From assembly GCA_003568415.1 (NCBI GenBank), contig PWXV01000324.1:1-64000 (forward strand): a DNA stretch of 64,000 bases, read 5' to 3'. The notes beneath the pieces are model-generated. The model was not told the DNA's origin and did not search any database. It saw nothing but the letters and a program-made list of their open reading frames with translations. Positions 55,408-64,000 of the stretch are shown here, piece after piece (position 1 is the first letter of the stretch; each line of letters begins with the position of its first letter). A program made the position numbers and the translations under genes. The DNA is from Ignavibacteriales bacterium (lineage in GTDB: Bacteria; Bacteroidota; Ignavibacteria; T3Sed10-11).

Positions 55408-55491
55408 ATCAAATGTTTTTTTGTAATTTTACCTAAAATTTTTATTATATAACTTGTTTTTAAAAATTAATATTAAAATATTATGTAGTTT

Positions 55492-56187
55492 ATGCGCTAT
55501 GCAATCATATCAGACATAAACGGTAATTTAGAGGCACTGACAACCGCTCTCAATTATATCGAAGAACTCGAAATTGATCATATTGTCTGTCTTGGTGATA
55601 TTGTCGGCTACGGTCCGAATCCCAATGAATGTGTGGATTTGGTAAGGACGAAATGCCTGTTTACGGTAAAAGGCAATCACGATGCCGCAGCAGTAGATCT
55701 CATGGAAACTATACATATGAATAAGTTAGCCCGGGAAGCAGCGATATGGACCCATGAACGTCTTACTCCGCAGGCAAAACAATATATATTGCAATTATCG
55801 CTTAAGGTAACTATTGAAAATGCTACATTGGTGCATGCCTCACCTCACATCCCTGAAAACTGGGATTATATCTTCACCGGATTCGATGCAGAGCATGTGT
55901 TTTCTCACTTTGAAACGCCGTTTTGTTTTATAGGTCACTCACACCGGCCCGGTGAATTTACCAATAATTCGACCAAGTCTGCAAACAAGAAAAAACGTAT
56001 CATTAATGTCGGCAGTATAGGTCAGCCGCGTGACAGAAATCCGAAACTTAGTTTCGGTATATACGATACCGAATCTCTCTCGTATGAGAACATTCGTTTA
56101 TCGTATGATGTCGAAATAACTGCCAATAAAATACATATGGCAGGATTACCAAACGAATTAGCTGAGAGATTATATTACGGATTATAA
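55492..56187 (+). CDS. Calcineurin-like metallophosphoesterase
   Basis: 231 aa. Dimetal phosphoesterase fold: GDIVGYGPNPNEC, KGNHDAAA, LVHASPH and GHSHRP. The first motif, normally DxHxN, reads D8-I-N10-G-N12, with Asn replacing the metal-binding His. The other four motifs are intact, so activity may persist with altered metal use. Substrate unknown; relatives cut phosphodiesters in nucleotides or proteins. It is divergent from lon and convergent with thiL. Confidence 0.87.
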   Translation: MRYAIISDINGNLEALTTALNYIEELEIDHIVCLGDIVGYGPNPNECVDLVRTKCLFTVKGNHDAAAVDLMETIHMNKLAREAAIWTHERLTPQAKQYILQLSLKVTIENATLVHASPHIPENWDYIFTGFDAEHVFSHFETPFCFIGHSHRPGEFTNNSTKSANKKKRIINVGSIGQPRDRNPKLSFGIYDTESLSYENIRLSYDVEITANKIHMAGLPNELAERLYYGL

Positions 56188-56191
56188 GCGA

Positions 56192-57256
56192 TCACTTTTT
56201 AAAATGCTCATATCCGCCTGAGAGGATATTTCTAATTGTCCCGTCAGTTTGTTGTAATGATACCGTTTCTTTATCTTCGTTAATTTCACCGATAACGGTA
56301 ACGCCGGGTATGGTGTCCGATATTTCCTGTTCATATTCGGAGTCGATGGTAAATAGTAGCTCGAATTCTTCACCTCCGAAAAGAGCATAATCCAAAGCGT
56401 TTTCATTAAACTCTTCAGCGATACTTCCAACTAACGGGTCCAATGGGATAGCGTTTTCATACAACAGTGCTCCGACCCCGCTCTGCTTACAAACATGCCG
56501 CACGTCCGATACTAATCCATCACTGATATCGATCATCGCATGCACCCATTCCTTTTGTGATGTAATGGTGGAGATGTCGAAACGTGCCTTCGGTGCTAGA
56601 TGTTTTGATACGGCAAAACTGTATTTCTGTAATTGCGATTGGAATCCTTCTGGTGCTTGTGTTTCGATGAATCGTTGTTTTTCCCGCAATAAGATTTTTA
56701 ATCCTGCATGAGACAGACCGAGGTTACCGGTTACACATATTTTATCACCCGGTTTCGCGCCATTGCGTCTTTTAATAAACTGTACAGGTGCTTCACCGGT
56801 AATTGTTGCCGAAAGAACAGTGTTTCCTAATGACGTACTTGTATCACCGCCGATGATGGCACATGTATATGTTTGTGCCGCCTGGAGAATACCATCATAT
56901 AATTCATCGACCATTTCGACAGAAATTTTAGCGGGTAATGCAATCGATATTATCGCGTGGGTCGGCACTCCTCCCATCGCTGCAATGTCACTGAGGTTTA
57001 CGACCATCAATTTCCATCCGAGATGTTTCATTGAGGTGTATGTGAGATCAAAGTGAACACCTTCAATGAGCAAGTCGGAAGCGGTGAGTTGCATCATACC
57101 GGTTGATGGTTCGGTTATGGATGCATCGTCATCAATGCCGAGTATGATCTGTTTTGCAATTTTATCTGATAAACGTGCTTCGTTACATTTTTTTTTGATA
57201 CGTTCGATGAGGCCGAACTCACCGATTTCTGCAATAGGAGTATGCTTTTTTGTCAT
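56192..57256 (-). CDS. thiL: Thiamine-monophosphate kinase
   Basis: 354 aa from ATG 57256, which precedes the conserved IAEIGEFGLIERI. An earlier ATG at 57325 would overlap the tlpA stop (ATGA) but adds 23 non-conserved residues and lies in a hairpin. It phosphorylates thiamine monophosphate to the active pyrophosphate. Family marks are GIDDDASITEP (metal-binding), VNLSDIAAMGGVPTHAI, GGDTSTS and MIDISDGLVSD. Last gene of the sigma/anti-sigma/tlpA group; convergent with the phosphoesterase gene by 4 bases. Confidence 0.93.
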   Translation of the reverse strand: MTKKHTPIAEIGEFGLIERIKKKCNEARLSDKIAKQIILGIDDDASITEPSTGMMQLTASDLLIEGVHFDLTYTSMKHLGWKLMVVNLSDIAAMGGVPTHAIISIALPAKISVEMVDELYDGILQAAQTYTCAIIGGDTSTSLGNTVLSATITGEAPVQFIKRRNGAKPGDKICVTGNLGLSHAGLKILLREKQRFIETQAPEGFQSQLQKYSFAVSKHLAPKARFDISTITSQKEWVHAMIDISDGLVSDVRHVCKQSGVGALLYENAIPLDPLVGSIAEEFNENALDYALFGGEEFELLFTIDSEYEQEISDTIPGVTVIGEINEDKETVSLQQTDGTIRNILSGGYEHFKK

Positions 57257-57293
57257 GTAATTATCGAACTTATGGGAGGTTTGATGAAAGGAT

Positions 57294-57322
57294 ACAACCC
57301 GGTGACAGCGCGTCCGGGTTGT
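57294..57322 (-). repeat. Intercistronic hairpin between tlpA and thiL
   Basis: Perfect 9-bp inverted repeat ACAACCCGG (57294-57302) / CCGGGTTGT (57314-57322), 11-base loop. It begins at the tlpA stop codon and has no T tract on the minus strand. It could be an attenuator, RNase barrier or leaky terminator. Confidence 0.6.
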
Positions 57323-57891
57323 CATAAATACTTTTTAATTTTTTCCATAAATTGTTCTTTGGTACGTATGCCGACTATTGTTTCTTGAAGGTTTCCCTCT
57401 TTGTCTAGTATGAGAGTTGTCGGTATGGCACGAATGTTGCCGAATTGTCGTGTCAGTCGTCCGTCATCGAGTATTGTTATATAATTAATATTTTCGTCTT
57501 CAATGAAGATATCGACTTTATTAATGTCGGATACATCGTCGACCGAGATTCCGAGTACGGCAAATGTGTTATCATCTAACTCGTTATTGATCTCAATGAG
57601 ATACGGGATCTCTCTCCGGCAAGGAACACACCAGGTTGCCCAAAAATTGATAAGAACAACTTTGTCGCGGTAATCGCTGAGTGAAGCAGTTTCACCGTCT
57701 GCATTTTTCCACGAAAAGTTGATATTTGTTTCACCCGATTCACCAACTTCTGTTACGACTGCAACATTTCCAAGCGGCTCGATCGAGTCATTGACGGCAG
57801 GAGCTTGTTGAGAGTAATAAAAAAATACTATTCCGAGTACAGCGATAGTTATACCGAGGCGCATAATTTTAGTTTTTGTAATCTTGTGCAT
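57322..57891 (-). CDS. TlpA-like thioredoxin, membrane-anchored
   Basis: 189 aa. An N-terminal membrane anchor (about 9-27) is followed by a thioredoxin fold with the active motif WATWCVPC (C88, C91) and the cis-Pro region AIPTTLILD. The CVPC pair is typical of periplasmic TlpA/ResA reductants. It likely acts in cytochrome c or other disulfide reduction outside the cytoplasm. It follows the anti-sigma gene by 12 bases, so the sigma factor may respond to redox or envelope stress; that is inference. Confidence 0.92.
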   Translation of the reverse strand: MHKITKTKIMRLGITIAVLGIVFFYYSQQAPAVNDSIEPLGNVAVVTEVGESGETNINFSWKNADGETASLSDYRDKVVLINFWATWCVPCRREIPYLIEINNELDDNTFAVLGISVDDVSDINKVDIFIEDENINYITILDDGRLTRQFGNIRAIPTTLILDKEGNLQETIVGIRTKEQFMEKIKKYL

Positions 57892-57903
57892 TGGATAAAC
57901 TTT

Positions 57904-58728
57904 CTATTCCTGAGTGTCTTCAGCAAACATCTGTCTAAGTTGATCTTTTTCCATTGATGAGACAGCAGTACAGACGGTTTCGTCATTGTATAACCACATA
58001 ACAACACTGTATTCGTCGTGTGTCCCGTTGACATACCAGCCGGTTTGATTCAGTGAGGTGACAGCACCGTTGGATAGTGAAATCTTGTCACCTTCCAGCA
58101 CGGCGTTCCAGTTTGTTTGGTAGACATAAACAATTCCTCCCGGAAGTTTATATACCAGGTGAGCAAGGGATAACCCATCATAATCTGATAGTACACCACC
58201 AACCCACTCGCAATCTTTCACCGGTTTTAAAGCGACCGGAAATTCGACACGCTCCTGGAAGTAATCGCGCAACTCATCAACATTCTGACCGATTTGCTGT
58301 GGCTGGATGGTTCCTGCCAAAAACAAGCCGTAATTCTCGATTGATTTATCCATCATATCTGCAGCTTGTACGGTATTTTGAATGTCGGGCGAGTTAAGGA
58401 AGTATAGAACAAAGGCTATGCCAAAGACCAACATTGCAATGACAGCGGCACGTGCAAGCGGATATTGTGCAAACACTCCTCTTGTACGTTGTTCTTGGGC
58501 GACGTGTTTATCAATATCCTGTTTTATTCGCGATGCAATCTCGTGTGGAGTAGTTTGGCGCGAAATTTTGGTCTTGACAAAATCTTTGGTGAGAACGTCC
58601 AGCTCGTAGTCATTCCGACAGGAATGACATTTACTGATATGGGATTGAAAGAATTCTTTATCTGCTTCTTTGAGACGGTTATCTACCGCATCGGTGATAA
58701 ATTGCTGAATTTTTTTACATTCGTTCAT
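57904..58728 (-). CDS. Anti-sigma factor with zinc-finger and one membrane span
   Basis: 274 aa from ATG 58728; the open frame reaches a TTG at 58740. The N-terminal domain has the ZAS/zf-HC2 pattern with H-x3-C-x2-C (HISKCHSC) and an upstream Cys (NECKKIQQF). One membrane helix lies at about residues 88-110 (AAVIAMLVFGIAFVLYF). A periplasmic domain of about 160 residues follows and may be a sensor; it resembles outer-membrane lipoprotein sorting (LolA-like) regulators only loosely. It would hold the ECF sigma factor at the membrane until a signal arrives. 15 bases from the sigma gene. Confidence 0.85.
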   Translation of the reverse strand: MNECKKIQQFITDAVDNRLKEADKEFFQSHISKCHSCRNDYELDVLTKDFVKTKISRQTTPHEIASRIKQDIDKHVAQEQRTRGVFAQYPLARAAVIAMLVFGIAFVLYFLNSPDIQNTVQAADMMDKSIENYGLFLAGTIQPQQIGQNVDELRDYFQERVEFPVALKPVKDCEWVGGVLSDYDGLSLAHLVYKLPGGIVYVYQTNWNAVLEGDKISLSNGAVTSLNQTGWYVNGTHDEYSVVMWLYNDETVCTAVSSMEKDQLRQMFAEDTQE

Positions 58729-58743
58729 AGCTACATCCAAATT

Positions 58744-59337
58744 TTACTTATCTTTGACCTCGTATCCTCTCTCGTGGGCGTATTTAAATAGTTTATCACG
58801 CAGCAGTTTTCTGCCTCGATGTAATCGTGAACGAATTGTACCGATCGGACAATCTACAAATTCGGCTGCTTCTTCATAGGTAAAGCCTTCTATATCACAA
58901 AGAATAACAACTGTCCTGAATTCCTCCGGAATATCAGTTATTGCCGTTGCAACCTGATCGTCAAGAAGTTGTCCGAATAATCGTTCTGAAAGATCATTTG
59001 CATCGGTCGATTGTTCACGAATTGTATTGTAAAACTCCTTTATTTCATCATAATCAACATGCTCAGGAGTTTTCACCGCTTTACGATATCTATTGATATA
59101 CGAGTTACGCATTATTCGAAACAGCCATGCACGACAATTGGTTCCCTTTTCGAACTTATCCCAGAACCGGTATGCTTTGAGATATGTTTCCTGCAGCAGG
59201 TCGTTTGCGTCTTCCGGATTACCCGTCAGGCGAAGAGCATAGTTGTACAGGATATCCATATGCGGAACCGCCTCACGCTGGAATTCCTCGTGTTTTTGCT
59301 GTGTATTGTTGTTATTTTTCGGAAGTGCAAATAGCAT
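58744..59337 (-). CDS. ECF-type RNA polymerase sigma factor
   Basis: 197 aa. Region 2 is DANDLLQETYLKAYRFWDKFEKG and region 4 is TYEEAAEFVDCPIGTIRSRLHRGRKLL, with a short linker, so it is a group 4 (ECF) factor. An N-terminal extension of about 25 residues is rich in Asn and Gln. It directs transcription of an unknown regulon, probably including its own operon. First gene of the operon sigma, anti-sigma, tlpA, thiL. Confidence 0.95.
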   Translation of the reverse strand: MLFALPKNNNNTQQKHEEFQREAVPHMDILYNYALRLTGNPEDANDLLQETYLKAYRFWDKFEKGTNCRAWLFRIMRNSYINRYRKAVKTPEHVDYDEIKEFYNTIREQSTDANDLSERLFGQLLDDQVATAITDIPEEFRTVVILCDIEGFTYEEAAEFVDCPIGTIRSRLHRGRKLLRDKLFKYAHERGYEVKDK

Positions 59338-59485
59338 GTAATTGATATTTTGTGGACGGGATACCGGATTAAATTCTGGAATCGGAACAGTATCTGCCGA
59401 CTAAGTATAATATTCTATTTCAGTTATCTATAATACGAAAATTAATTTTTTGTAGCAAGCCTCTGCAGATTGTAAGATTTACAAC

Positions 59486-60736
59486 TTAAATCTGTAAATT
59501 GAATATATCCTGCGGTTCGACGGTGGGGATTCCATCGGTGATGGTTATCTGTTTACCGGATGCCGGTTCCACTATTTCACAGTGTCCATTCTCATCAGTC
59601 TCGGGTAGCCCCGATGTTGATGATGCATCGACTATGAAGTTTATCCGGATTTTTGATTTATCAAATATATATGAGGCAGCAAACGGACTGCAATCGCCTA
59701 ACTCGGTCAATGCGAGTTTAAATCTTACCGTCGTTGTAGATTTGTCAGGGTGGTGTACAAGATGAAAGGCCGCATCCTGTACTCCGGCATTCTCTCCATT
59801 AATTGAAATTGCAGCGTTCTTAAAGATATATTCAGCAAAATATCGACGGTTAAGCGGGATTGTATGATACGAAGCATCGGTCGGTAATTCCTGCCGTGCG
59901 AGGTGATAGAGGGAACCGATAATTGCAATTGCATTTGCCTTCCGGATGATCTCCTTATACCGGTCGCGTGGTATATACCCTGATTCAATTAATACACCGC
60001 GTGTTCCCCAGGTATGCAATGCGTCTCCGAACGCGCGGGGTTCGTAAGCGTCATCATATTTTCCGACCTGATCGGGAAGTGTCATCTGAACATAGTCACC
60101 GACGCACGATGCCAGCCGCATTGCATCACGACGTACTTCTGTAATTGACTGATCCCAATCGCTGGCCGCTGCAAGTAAAGAGATACCGGCAGCTTTGCCG
60201 ATACCGCCGGCAGTGTATCGTGGTTCCTGATCATGAAGAGAATATGCCCACTGCGTGTTATATGTATCACGGACCGATTTAAGGATGCGGGCTTCGGGAG
60301 TTCGGAGAGCAAGCGCGTCCCGGTTCATATCGATACTGAGTGCCGTCCGCCTGGTAAACCGTTCTGCACCGTCGGGATTGAGCATAGGTATAACATAGAG
60401 TGTAATAGTATTGATAATGCTTTGTATTATTTCAGTTTTCTTCTGATTCTGCATTATAGAAAAAATATCAAGTAATGCCCGGGTCGCAGTTGGTTCGTCG
60501 CCATGCATTTGCGACCACATAAGTACGGGAATGTTCCCGTTGCCGAGCTTTAAGTATCGTATCGGTCTCTTCTCGGTTGATTCTCCGGCTACTTCCTGAG
60601 TAAACAAGTCGGTTTGCAATTCATCGAGTTTCGGGTAAAGATACTTTTGGGTTATCCAGTACGGGACGTTTTCAATTCGGTGCTCTGCATACCATTGCTC
60701 GATCGTATTGAAAATCTGGGTTGTGTCCATAGGCAT
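59486..60736 (-). CDS. M14-family zinc carboxypeptidase-like protein
   Basis: 416 aa. Zinc motif H78-x2-E81 in SQMHGDEPT, third ligand likely the His of SLHDQEP, and the catalytic Glu in GVLIESGYI, all in M14 order. No signal peptide is visible, so it may act in the cytoplasm, unlike secreted carboxypeptidases. The C-terminal 120 residues form a beta domain of unknown role. Monocistronic, between the sigma operon and mfd. Confidence 0.83.
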   Translation of the reverse strand: MPMDTTQIFNTIEQWYAEHRIENVPYWITQKYLYPKLDELQTDLFTQEVAGESTEKRPIRYLKLGNGNIPVLMWSQMHGDEPTATRALLDIFSIMQNQKKTEIIQSIINTITLYVIPMLNPDGAERFTRRTALSIDMNRDALALRTPEARILKSVRDTYNTQWAYSLHDQEPRYTAGGIGKAAGISLLAAASDWDQSITEVRRDAMRLASCVGDYVQMTLPDQVGKYDDAYEPRAFGDALHTWGTRGVLIESGYIPRDRYKEIIRKANAIAIIGSLYHLARQELPTDASYHTIPLNRRYFAEYIFKNAAISINGENAGVQDAAFHLVHHPDKSTTTVRFKLALTELGDCSPFAASYIFDKSKIRINFIVDASSTSGLPETDENGHCEIVEPASGKQITITDGIPTVEPQDIFNLQI

Positions 60737-60804
60737 TGGTTCTCCGGAATTGCATTTATTTTTTTAACAGGGAACAATATATATAAAATAATGTTGTCTA
60801 ACAA

Positions 60805-63800
60805 TTATTTTGTATCATGTTTCTCCCCGCTAACCCGGTCTATTATTTCAATCGCAAGATCAAGCGGCGATCGCTTGCCGGCAAGTCCGTCGAGATGCAC
60901 GATCAATTTTAATGATGTATCTATCTCATGCACACGTGCACGCACATTTTTTAATGTCGGTACCTTTGCGATGATTCCTTTGAATAATTCACCGTCATAA
61001 TACTCTTTCATATCCACGTGCGGGAATTCATACATTATTCGCTTTGTTCCGGCATCTACTTTGACAAATCCAAGTTTGGTTGCTCGTATACGTAAGCGGA
61101 TGACGTTCAGCAATGCCTCCGCTTCGGGGGGTAGTTTACCGAACCTGTCTTTCAATTCATCACGCATCTCATCCACTTCTTTTTCATCGGTGAGTGCATA
61201 TAATCGGCGGTATAATTCAAGACGCTCGGCATCAAATGATACATAGGTGTCGGGTAAATATGCATCGACGCTGACATTGACCGTGGCCAGTTCTTTTGGT
61301 AGCGTTTTCTTGCGCTGCTCTTCGGGAAAGAGGTCTCGGAACTCCTCTTCCTTTAATTCTTTTACCGTGTCATCAACCAGTTTCTGATACATATCGAATC
61401 CGACTTCTTCTATGAATCCGCTTTGTTCGGCGCCGAGCATATTACCCGCACCGCGTATTTCAAGATCTCGCATACTTAAATTGAAACCGGAGCCGAGCTC
61501 GGTGAACTCCTCAATTGCCTGTAGTCGTCGCAGTGCCTGCCTGCTCATTGTTGACATCGGCGGTGTGAGGAAATATGCATATGCCTGGGTATTTGATCTG
61601 CCCACGCGGCCGCGTAATTGATACAATTCAGCAAGACCGAACCGGTCAGCTCTTGTTACAACAATTGTGTTTACATTCGGCATATCGATGCCGGATTCGA
61701 TAATCTTTGTGCTGATGAGGACGTTAAATTTTTGTTCCAGAAAATCTACCATTGTTTTTTCAAGATCGTGCGGCCGCATCTGTCCGTGTGCAACCCGCAC
61801 GCGTGCTTCGGGTATAAGTTCGCGCACCCTGTTGGCAACCTCTTCAATATCGGCAACACGGTCATGGACGACATACACCTGCCCCCCCCGTTCAAGCTCG
61901 GGAATGATCGCTTCTCGTATTGCTTTCTTTGAATATGGGGCGATCTCGGTTATAATCGGAAGACGGTTTTTGGGTGCGGTGTTTATGATTGAAAGATCGC
62001 GTGCGCCCAATAGTGAAAAATGCAAAGTACGGGGGATCGGTGTTGCCGTAAGAGTAAGTGTATCGACATTTGCACGCATATTGCGTATCCGTTCTTTCGC
62101 CGTTACACCGAACCGGTGCTCTTCATCCACCACAAGTAAGCCGAGATTCTTAAATGCTACATCTTTTGAAATAAGCCGGTGTGTACCGATCACTATATCG
62201 GTTTGACCGGTTTTGAGCCGTTCAACTATTTTTTTCTGCTGTCCCGATGTTCTGAATCGTGAGAGGACATCGATTTTGATAGAATACCGGTCCAGCCGTT
62301 CGCGGATAGTCTGATAATGCTGCTCGGCAAGAATCGTTGTCGGCACGAGCACGGCCACTTGTTTACCGTCCATTACTGCTTTAAATGCAGCACGCACCGC
62401 TACTTCGGTTTTCCCAAATCCGACATCTCCGCAGATGAGACGGTCCATGGGAACGGGTACTTCCATATCAGCTTTGACAGCCCGGGTTGCTTCTGACTGA
62501 TCCGGTGTATCGTCATACATAAACGATGCTTCAAGTTCCTTTTGCCAATGAGTATCTTCAGAGAAGGCAACTCCGCGGCTTGCTTTTCGTTTTGCATATA
62601 ATAAAATAAGCTCGCGTGCGATATCTTTGACACGACGTTTGGTACGCGCTTTTGCTTTTTCCCACTCACCGCTTCCGAGCCGGTTAATCATCGGGATGTG
62701 TCCTTCTTTCGAAGAATATTTCTGAATGCGGTGGATTGTATTCAGGTTAACATATAACATATCTTTATCTGCATACATAATGCGGATAACTTCCTGATGC
62801 GTATTGCCGACTTTCAGTTTCTGAAGTCCGTCAAACTTTCCTATACCGTGATCGATATGTACAACATAATCGCCGCGTTTGAGCGACTGCATTTCATGCA
62901 GTGAAAAACCTTTGAAGCGTTTTCGTTTTTTTATCTTTCGCCGTTTCAGCCGACCGAAAATTTCATGTTCGGTATAGCAGAGAAGTTTTGATTCGGCAAG
63001 CACAAACCCGCGTTGTAACGTTTCGCTGACATAATTAATAGAAAGTTTACCGGATGTATCGGTACTACCGTCTTCGGTAGAATCCTCCGCTTCATCGATT
63101 AATTCCCTTATTCGCTCGGTCTCTTCCGGACCGTCTGCAGTTATGTATAGCTCGTATCCTTCGTTATATTTTCCGGTCAAATCACGGTAAAGTTGATGGA
63201 TGCTTCCCTGGAATGAAGGTTGTGATCGGGCGTCCATATTTAACAGGTTTTCACCGCTCTGCGACCGCAGAGAAACATGGTTTATTTGACGGAAACGTAT
63301 GCATTTATCCGCAATACTATCAGTATCGACTTCACTTTGTGACTTTTGTAATTGGGCAAGGATGGTCGAACGGTCATTCCATACGATTATGGCGGAATCA
63401 TTGAGGTAATCGAAAATTTCGTGCTCGTTCTCCCGTTCGCCGTTAACGAGATTAGGTGTAATGCGGACTTCCTCAAGCTCACGGATCGAGCGTTGTGACA
63501 TCACTTCAAACTCCCGGATGGATTCAACCGTATCTCCCAGGAAGTCGAGACGCACAGGATTATGGCCGGTAAACGGAAACACGTCAACAATGCCGCCCCG
63601 TATCGAGTAATCGCCGTATGCCTCGACAAACGGTTTCTTTTCAAAGCCCAGTTCATTCAGCACTCCGGTAAGAGTTTCAAAATCGTAATCCTGATTAACG
63701 GCAACGGAGAACACATCTTTTTTTACGCTGGCCGGCTGCGGCAAAGGGGTGGCAATCGAGGCGGCACTTGCCAAAACAATGCAAGCATCTTTTCGTGCAA

Positions 63801-64000
63801 GGGCATCGAGGGTTTCAATCTGACCGATGTGCTCTTCGGCATCGAGATTCTGATCCGAAAGGTGTCTTCCTTTCTCGAACCGGTAGACATGTTCGGGGGA
63901 GACGAGAGTCGTCAGGTCATCGTACAGCTCTGCTGCTTCATCGGTGGTTTCTGCAATAACGAGAAAATGTGCGGGCTGAGTGTTATAAAGCATAGATATT
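60805..64000 (-). CDS. mfd: Transcription-repair coupling factor, 5' end outside the window
   Basis: At least 1062 codons, open to the right edge, so the first about 40-60 residues and the start are missing. Mfd frees RNA polymerase stalled at DNA damage and recruits UvrA. The UvrB-like N-terminal module, the RNA-polymerase-interacting domain (SLKRGDYVVHIDHGIGKFDG), the RecG-like helicase with Walker A GDVGFGKTE, DEEHRFG, and the C-terminal TRCF domain (about 930-1030) are in order. The tail after VARVHEIDTSL is normal. Confidence 0.96.
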   Translation of the reverse strand, partial: ISMLYNTQPAHFLVIAETTDEAAELYDDLTTLVSPEHVYRFEKGRHLSDQNLDAEEHIGQIETLDALARKDACIVLASAASIATPLPQPASVKKDVFSVAVNQDYDFETLTGVLNELGFEKKPFVEAYGDYSIRGGIVDVFPFTGHNPVRLDFLGDTVESIREFEVMSQRSIRELEEVRITPNLVNGERENEHEIFDYLNDSAIIVWNDRSTILAQLQKSQSEVDTDSIADKCIRFRQINHVSLRSQSGENLLNMDARSQPSFQGSIHQLYRDLTGKYNEGYELYITADGPEETERIRELIDEAEDSTEDGSTDTSGKLSINYVSETLQRGFVLAESKLLCYTEHEIFGRLKRRKIKKRKRFKGFSLHEMQSLKRGDYVVHIDHGIGKFDGLQKLKVGNTHQEVIRIMYADKDMLYVNLNTIHRIQKYSSKEGHIPMINRLGSGEWEKAKARTKRRVKDIARELILLYAKRKASRGVAFSEDTHWQKELEASFMYDDTPDQSEATRAVKADMEVPVPMDRLICGDVGFGKTEVAVRAAFKAVMDGKQVAVLVPTTILAEQHYQTIRERLDRYSIKIDVLSRFRTSGQQKKIVERLKTGQTDIVIGTHRLISKDVAFKNLGLLVVDEEHRFGVTAKERIRNMRANVDTLTLTATPIPRTLHFSLLGARDLSIINTAPKNRLPIITEIAPYSKKAIREAIIPELERGGQVYVVHDRVADIEEVANRVRELIPEARVRVAHGQMRPHDLEKTMVDFLEQKFNVLISTKIIESGIDMPNVNTIVVTRADRFGLAELYQLRGRVGRSNTQAYAYFLTPPMSTMSRQALRRLQAIEEFTELGSGFNLSMRDLEIRGAGNMLGAEQSGFIEEVGFDMYQKLVDDTVKELKEEEFRDLFPEEQRKKTLPKELATVNVSVDAYLPDTYVSFDAERLELYRRLYALTDEKEVDEMRDELKDRFGKLPPEAEALLNVIRLRIRATKLGFVKVDAGTKRIMYEFPHVDMKEYYDGELFKGIIAKVPTLKNVRARVHEIDTSLKLIVHLDGLAGKRSPLDLAIEIIDRVSGEKHDTK

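Noticed and set aside
55337-55491. Possible CIRCE or other heat-shock element before lon
   Set aside because: No inverted repeat of the TTAGCACTC type; only an ordinary promoter is seen.

Overview
The window reads as a chromosomal segment of a free-living member of the Fibrobacterota-Chlorobiota-Bacteroidota (FCB) group. The best lineage evidence is one protein ending in a type IX secretion (T9SS) sorting domain with the NYPNPFNP signature (3562-6189), a DUF2851 protein, a CHAT-TPR protein and a two-domain UspA protein. Several intergenic regions carry E. coli-like promoters (TTGnnn, 17 bp, TAnnnT-like) instead of the TTTG/TAnnTTTG promoters of classical Bacteroidia, so I lean towards an Ignavibacteria-, Balneolia- or Calditrichota-like lineage. 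The exact phylum is an inference. I see no rRNA, tRNA, CRISPR array, prophage or insertion sequence.

Layout: 1-150 is a leader that can fold into a long-range multi-stem RNA ahead of an FMN-dependent glutamate-synthase-like gene. 1741-2980 is a gene-poor, AT-rich stretch with hairpins. 2981-11637 holds a small exported protein, a T9SS-exported zinc metalloprotease/vWA protein, a Ser/Thr kinase-ATPase-TPR regulator and an OPT-family transporter. 11638-14443 contains low-complexity DNA, a promoter, malic enzyme (maeB) and its terminator. 14.6-21.5 kb is the most accessory-looking part: a Clp1/Grc3-like polynucleotide kinase behind a palindromic operator-like region, an exported TPR-CHAT protease-like protein, a small zinc protein, an intergenic repeat and a compact type II restriction-modification pair. 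21.6-29.2 kb has a subtilisin-like lipoprotein, a hybrid histidine kinase and a run of five small enzymes and repair genes.

29.2-33.7 kb is a minus-strand set: dcd, pyrF, DUF2851, an ATP-dependent DNA ligase homologue that lacks its whole catalytic adenylation domain, and a 2Fe-2S ferredoxin. Palindromic repeats lie upstream of the ferredoxin gene. 33.9-39.9 kb carries an epimerase, a nucleoside hydrolase, an outer-membrane beta-barrel candidate, an RsbW-like kinase, malate dehydrogenase and the rplU-rpmA ribosomal operon. From 40 kb on the content is housekeeping: purN-purH, the rod-shape operon mreBCD-mrdA-rodA, a Lon-related protease, dnaX, a UspA protein, lon, a phosphoesterase, an ECF sigma/anti-sigma/TlpA/thiL operon, an M14 peptidase and mfd, which runs off the right edge.

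The strongest candidates for something undescribed are the adenylation-domain-less DNA ligase (29940-30806), the bacterial Clp1-like kinase with its operator (14563-15786), and the structured leader at the left edge (10-106).
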